From CBDDKU01 sp965230375 (GTDB lineage Bacteria; Bacteroidota; Bacteroidia; Flavobacteriales_D; Cryomorphaceae): a DNA stretch of 64,000 nucleotides. The DNA is taken from NCBI GenBank assembly GCA_965230375.1, contig CBDDKU010000015.1:62001-126000 (forward strand). Direction: 5' to 3'. Positions 60,897 through 64,000 of the stretch are shown one piece after another. Position 1 is the first letter of the stretch. The number at the start of each line of letters is the position of its first letter. The position numbers were made by a program, and so were the translations under genes. The notes under the pieces are model-generated. The model was not told the origin of the DNA, ran no database searches, and was given only the letters and a program-made list of their open reading frames with translations.

Positions 60897-61841
60897 ATGG
60901 ACATTGCCGAAAAAGAAAAGCAATTTCAAGATAAAATAGATAGCGGTCAGAAGATCGAAGCCAAAGAATGGGTTCCTGAAAACTACCGCAAACAGCTCAT
61001 TCGGATGATTTCGCAGCACGCTCACTCTGAGATTGTTGGGATGCTTCCCGAGGGAAACTGGATTACCAGAGCTCCTTCGCTTCGAAGAAAAGCAGTACTT
61101 CTCGCTAAGATTCAAGATGAAGCCGGTCATGGCCTCTACCTCTACTCTGCTGCCGAAACACTCGGTGTGGAGCGTGGTGAGTTGATCGACCAACTCATCA
61201 CTGGAAAAGCAAAATACTCGAGTATCTTCAACTACCCCACATTGACTTGGGCCGATATCGGAGCCATTGGTTGGTTGGTTGATGGAGCTGCTATTGTAAA
61301 TCAAACCATGCTCGCCCGCGGGTCATACGGACCCTATTCGCGTGCTATGGTGAGAATATGCAAGGAAGAGAGCTTCCACAACCGTCAAGGGTATGAGTTG
61401 CTATACGACTTAGCTCAGGGAACGCCTGAGCAAAAAGCCATGGCTCAAGATGCTTTGAACCGCTGGTGGTGGCCATCTATTCAAATGTTGGGGCCATCTG
61501 ATGCCGACTCGAAGAATAGTGGCGAGACCATGCGTTGGCGCATTAAAGTGGAAAGTAACGACACGGTAAGACAGCGTTTTATCGATCGAACTGTTCCCCA
61601 AGCCGAAGCTGCTGGACTGACCATTCCGGATCCTGATCTCAAGTTCAACGAAGAAACCGGCCACTGGGAAATTGGTGAGATTGACTGGACGGAATTTTAC
61701 CAGGTAATCAAAGGTTATGGGCCGTGCAATAAAAAGCGTCTCCGCGCTCGCCAAGAAGCCGAACACGAAGGAGAATGGGTGCGTGAAGCAGCCAAGGCCT
61801 ACGCCGAAAAGCAAGCAGCTAAAAAAACAAAGGCTGCCTGA
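60897..61841 (+). CDS. paaA: 1,2-phenylacetyl-CoA epoxidase, catalytic subunit
   Basis: 314 aa from ATG at 60897; an open frame to 60615 is not coding upstream. The diiron ligands are the ExxH pairs in AKIQDEAGHGLYLYSA and ICKEESFHNRQGYELL, and TKRLRARQ-like substrate contacts follow. PaaA hydroxylates or epoxidises phenylacetyl-CoA to ring-1,2-epoxide using O2 in the cytoplasm, within a PaaABC(D)E complex. It is the first gene of the operon and has its own promoter candidate. Spacing to paaB is 30 bp. Confidence 0.96.
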   Translation: MDIAEKEKQFQDKIDSGQKIEAKEWVPENYRKQLIRMISQHAHSEIVGMLPEGNWITRAPSLRRKAVLLAKIQDEAGHGLYLYSAAETLGVERGELIDQLITGKAKYSSIFNYPTLTWADIGAIGWLVDGAAIVNQTMLARGSYGPYSRAMVRICKEESFHNRQGYELLYDLAQGTPEQKAMAQDALNRWWWPSIQMLGPSDADSKNSGETMRWRIKVESNDTVRQRFIDRTVPQAEAAGLTIPDPDLKFNEETGHWEIGEIDWTEFYQVIKGYGPCNKKRLRARQEAEHEGEWVREAAKAYAEKQAAKKTKAA

Positions 61842-61871
61842 TTCTATTAACTGCAAGAAAGAATAAAATAT

Positions 61872-62159
61872 ATGTCAACTGATCAAGGAATGCTCTGGGA
61901 AGTATTCGTTCAAGCTAAACCGGGAATACCACATAAACACGCTGGAAGTGTTCACGCACCAGATGCCGAAATGGCACTAAAAAGTGCTCGTGATGTGTAC
62001 ACGCGCAGAAGAGAAGGAACTAGTATTTGGGTTGTTCCGGCCAATATGATATCGGCCACAACAGAGCAAGATGCTGATTCGTTTTTCGACCCAGCTGATG
62101 ATAAGGTGTACAGACACCCTACTTTTTATACTATTCCCGAAGGCGTAAAGTATCTATAA
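61872..62159 (+). CDS. paaB: 1,2-phenylacetyl-CoA epoxidase, PaaB subunit
   Basis: 95 aa, the usual length. Opening MLWEVFVQAKPGIPHKHAGS and WVVPANMISATTEQDADSFF, with a final VYRHPTFYTIPEGVKYL, are the family pattern. PaaB bridges PaaAC units and is needed for activity of the complex, without its own catalytic site. It is 1 bp from paaC. Confidence 0.96.
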   Translation: MSTDQGMLWEVFVQAKPGIPHKHAGSVHAPDAEMALKSARDVYTRRREGTSIWVVPANMISATTEQDADSFFDPADDKVYRHPTFYTIPEGVKYL

Positions 62160-62160
62160 A

Positions 62161-62922
62161 ATGACCAGAGAAGAAGCACTATACGAGTTCTTAATCCGCC
62201 TTGGCGACAATGCCCTGATATTGGGACAAAGACTAGGTGAATGGTGTGGTAAAGCGCATCAACTTGAGTCAGATATTGCATTGACTAACGTGGCTCTAGA
62301 TCAAATCGGACAAGCCCGTTTGCTCCTTACAGAAGCTGGCCGTGTAGAAGGGAAAGGCAGATCTGAAGACGACTTGGCCTACATGCGAGATGAAATGGAT
62401 TTTCGCAACAACCTTCTTGTAGAGCAAGACAATGGAGACTTTGCCCATACAATTGTTCGTCAGTACATTTTTGATGTTTTCCAGTATCACCTTCTCAAAG
62501 GACTTAAGGATAGTTCTAATGAATTCTTAAAAGCATACGCCGATAAGAGTATTAAAGAAGTGACCTATCATCGTTCATTGAGTTACGACTGGATGTTGAG
62601 ACTTGGTGACGGAACAGAGCTCAGTCACGAAAAGATGCAAGACGCGCTTGACGATCTTTGGGAATATACCGGTGAGCTTTTTGAAATGACTGAAGCCGAT
62701 GATATTTTGATTGCTGAAGGAATGATTCCAAAGCTCAGCGATATTAAAAAGATTTGGGAATCAGAAGTTGAAGCGACTATTGAAGAAGCTACACTTAAAG
62801 TACCTGACACATTAGGATTTATGGCATACGGATCTCGGAAAGGCATTCACTCTGAATACCTGGGGTACATCCTTGCTGAGATGCAGGTTCTCCCCCGCTC
62901 TATGCCCGATGCAAAATGGTAA
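62161..62922 (+). CDS. paaC: 1,2-phenylacetyl-CoA epoxidase, structural subunit
   Basis: 253 aa. A ferritin-like fold related to PaaA but without a complete diiron site: the ligand pattern is degenerate (for example VALDQIGQARLLLTEAG, RQYIFDVFQYHLLKGLKDSS, YHRSLSYDWMLRLGDGTELS). It forms the stable AC core with PaaA. It ends with TAA and one base before paaD, consistent with tight operon coupling. Confidence 0.96.
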   Translation: MTREEALYEFLIRLGDNALILGQRLGEWCGKAHQLESDIALTNVALDQIGQARLLLTEAGRVEGKGRSEDDLAYMRDEMDFRNNLLVEQDNGDFAHTIVRQYIFDVFQYHLLKGLKDSSNEFLKAYADKSIKEVTYHRSLSYDWMLRLGDGTELSHEKMQDALDDLWEYTGELFEMTEADDILIAEGMIPKLSDIKKIWESEVEATIEEATLKVPDTLGFMAYGSRKGIHSEYLGYILAEMQVLPRSMPDAKW

Positions 62923-62923
62923 A

Positions 62924-63418
62924 ATGAAAACTACACAAGACTCAGAACTGGAATATTTCGACCTGCTGGAGACAATCAGCGATCCAGAGATTCCCGTTCT
63001 GACAATTGTTGATTTGGGGATCGTGCGGTCCTGTCAAACCATTTCAGAAGGAAAGGTGAAGGTAGTCATCACTCCTACCTACACAGGTTGTCCTGCAATG
63101 GACACCATCGCAGATGATATCAAGAAAGCTTTTGCAAAAGAAGGGCTCGAAGTCGTTCTGGAAACCCAGATCCAACCGGCCTGGACTACTGACTGGATTA
63201 CGGAAAAAGGAAAAGCAAACCTCGAAGCCTACGGAATCGCTCCTCCAGCCCATAAGACGAGTGACAAGGGAGCCTTGATGGGACGTGATGAAGTGCGCTG
63301 TCCCCAGTGCAAGAGCACCAATACGGAAGTCATATCTCAGTTTGGTTCGACCGCATGTAAAGCGCTGTACCGCTGCAACGATTGCCTTGAGCCCTTTGAT
63401 TACTTTAAGTGCCTTTAA
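62924..63418 (+). CDS. paaD: phenylacetate degradation Fe-S maturation-type protein
   Basis: 164 aa from ATG at 62924, just after the paaC stop; an overlapping frame to 62873 is rejected. The DUF59 (MIP18-type) domain has SDPEIPVLTIVDLGIVRSCQ and VVITPTYTGCPAMDTIADDI. A C-terminal zinc-ribbon-like set of Cys follows (RCPQCKSTNTEV, YRCNDCLEPFDYFKC). PaaD is thought to help mature the Fe-S cluster of PaaE or the complex. The operon normally continues with paaE, which is absent here. Confidence 0.93.
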   Translation: MKTTQDSELEYFDLLETISDPEIPVLTIVDLGIVRSCQTISEGKVKVVITPTYTGCPAMDTIADDIKKAFAKEGLEVVLETQIQPAWTTDWITEKGKANLEAYGIAPPAHKTSDKGALMGRDEVRCPQCKSTNTEVISQFGSTACKALYRCNDCLEPFDYFKCL

Positions 63419-63464
63419 TTGCATCCATATTTCTAACTTCGTATCCCAACCGTAACGGGAACCA

Positions 63465-64000
63465 ATGAAACACATCAATTTTGAAGTAGAAGGCGGGATT
63501 GCCCGCATCCAACTGAAACGCCCCGAAGTATTTAATAGTTTTCACAAGGAAATGGCCATGGAAATGCAAGATGCATTAGACCAGTGCCAGGAAGACAAAT
63601 CGACCAGAGCAGTTGTGATTTCGGGTGAAGGAAAAGCCTTTTGTGCCGGTCAGGACCTAAAAGAAGTTACTGATCCGAACGGGCCCCTTCTTACGAGTAT
63701 CGTGAGAGACCATTACAACCCGATTATCGAAAAGATTAGGAATCTAAACAAGCCAGTAATTGCAGCAGTGAATGGCGTTGCAGCTGGTGCTGGAGCCAAT
63801 ATCGCATTGGCTTGCGATGTTGTTATCGCATCTGAAAATGCCAGCTTTATTCAGGCTTTTAGTATGATAGGGCTCGTACCCGATAGTGGTGGAACTTTCT
63901 TTTTACCCCGCTTGATTGGCTTTCAAAAAGCATCGGCCTTAATGATGCTTGGCGATAAGATTAAGGCCCAAGAAGCTGAAGAACTCGGTATGATTTACAA
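63465..64000 (+). CDS. paaG: enoyl-CoA hydratase/isomerase of phenylacetate degradation, 3' end cut
   Basis: 178 codons from ATG at 63465 are visible before the right edge. The crotonase fold has VVISGEGKAFCAGQDLKEVT (oxyanion hole), KPVIAAVNGVAAGAGANIAL, FIQAFSMIGLVPDSGGTFFL and RLIGFQKASALMMLGDKIKA. PaaG converts the ring-1,2-epoxide into the oxepin form. In E. coli it follows paaF; here it follows paaD directly, 46 bp downstream. The missing C-terminus prevents a subgroup check. Confidence 0.88.
   Translation, partial: MKHINFEVEGGIARIQLKRPEVFNSFHKEMAMEMQDALDQCQEDKSTRAVVISGEGKAFCAGQDLKEVTDPNGPLLTSIVRDHYNPIIEKIRNLNKPVIAAVNGVAAGAGANIALACDVVIASENASFIQAFSMIGLVPDSGGTFFLPRLIGFQKASALMMLGDKIKAQEAEELGMIY

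Overview
The window reads as chromosomal DNA from a Bacteroidota bacterium, most likely a marine or aquatic member of the Flavobacteriales. Evidence: two proteins with C-terminal type IX secretion (T9SS) sorting domains; a ribonucleotide reductase whose ATP-cone sits on the beta subunit, an arrangement described from Flavobacteriia; DUF6155 and DUF2911 proteins and CxxC-type membrane proteins common in this phylum; Bacteroidetes-type -7 boxes (TAnnTTTG) just upstream of several start codons; and many short A-rich leaders without a Shine-Dalgarno sequence. I see no rRNA, tRNA, CRISPR array, intact insertion sequence or prophage.

Layout. Positions 1-3700 hold a partial unknown gene, a small lipoprotein, a 1.3 kb non-coding stretch rich in inverted repeats, and an exported TPR protein. 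3738-10381 holds a PIF1-type helicase and then a three-gene overlapping operon: membrane-fusion adaptor, MacB/FtsX-type permease without an ATPase, and TolC-type outer-membrane factor. 10385-18629 is a run of small genes: STAS-like proteins, a VanX-type dipeptidase, DUF2911, DUF6155, a K+ channel with TrkA domains, a YdeI-like protein, GNATs, a membrane-anchored winged-helix regulator and an HD hydrolase. 18635-37745 is mostly on the minus strand: glycosidase, S41-like protease, amino-acid permease, two beta-lactamase-fold hydrolases, methyltransferase, OmpA protein, a T9SS beta-propeller protein, pyrophosphatase, quinone reductase, OsmC, ketopantoate-reductase-like protein, rRNA pseudouridine synthase and a phytanoyl-CoA dioxygenase-like protein.

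37873-39335 is a small accessory patch of plus-strand unknown genes, one interrupted by an in-frame stop. 39360-47855 holds a large T9SS protein with a P-domain, a CPBP protease, an NAD-binding protein, an alpha/beta hydrolase and the nrdB-nrdA operon with a strong terminator. After a 1.07 kb non-coding stretch, 48923-52084 carries four genes on one strand: a small Cys-containing membrane protein, an MbnP-family lipoprotein, a di-heme MauG/MbnH-type peroxidase and a Cys-containing outer-membrane barrel. This is a probable copper-related metallo-mystery-pair operon and the most interesting system here. 52138-60761 holds a bestrophin, oligopeptidase B with a coupled hydrolase, MarC, carbonic anhydrase, and a nitroreductase/exported pirin/AraC/DUF1801 group.

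From 60897 to the right edge the aerobic phenylacetate operon starts: paaA-paaB-paaC-paaD then paaG (cut by the edge). Its products form the phenylacetyl-CoA epoxidase and the following isomerase. The reductase gene paaE is not between paaD and paaG. All functional calls rest on reading the translations and motifs; no database search was run.
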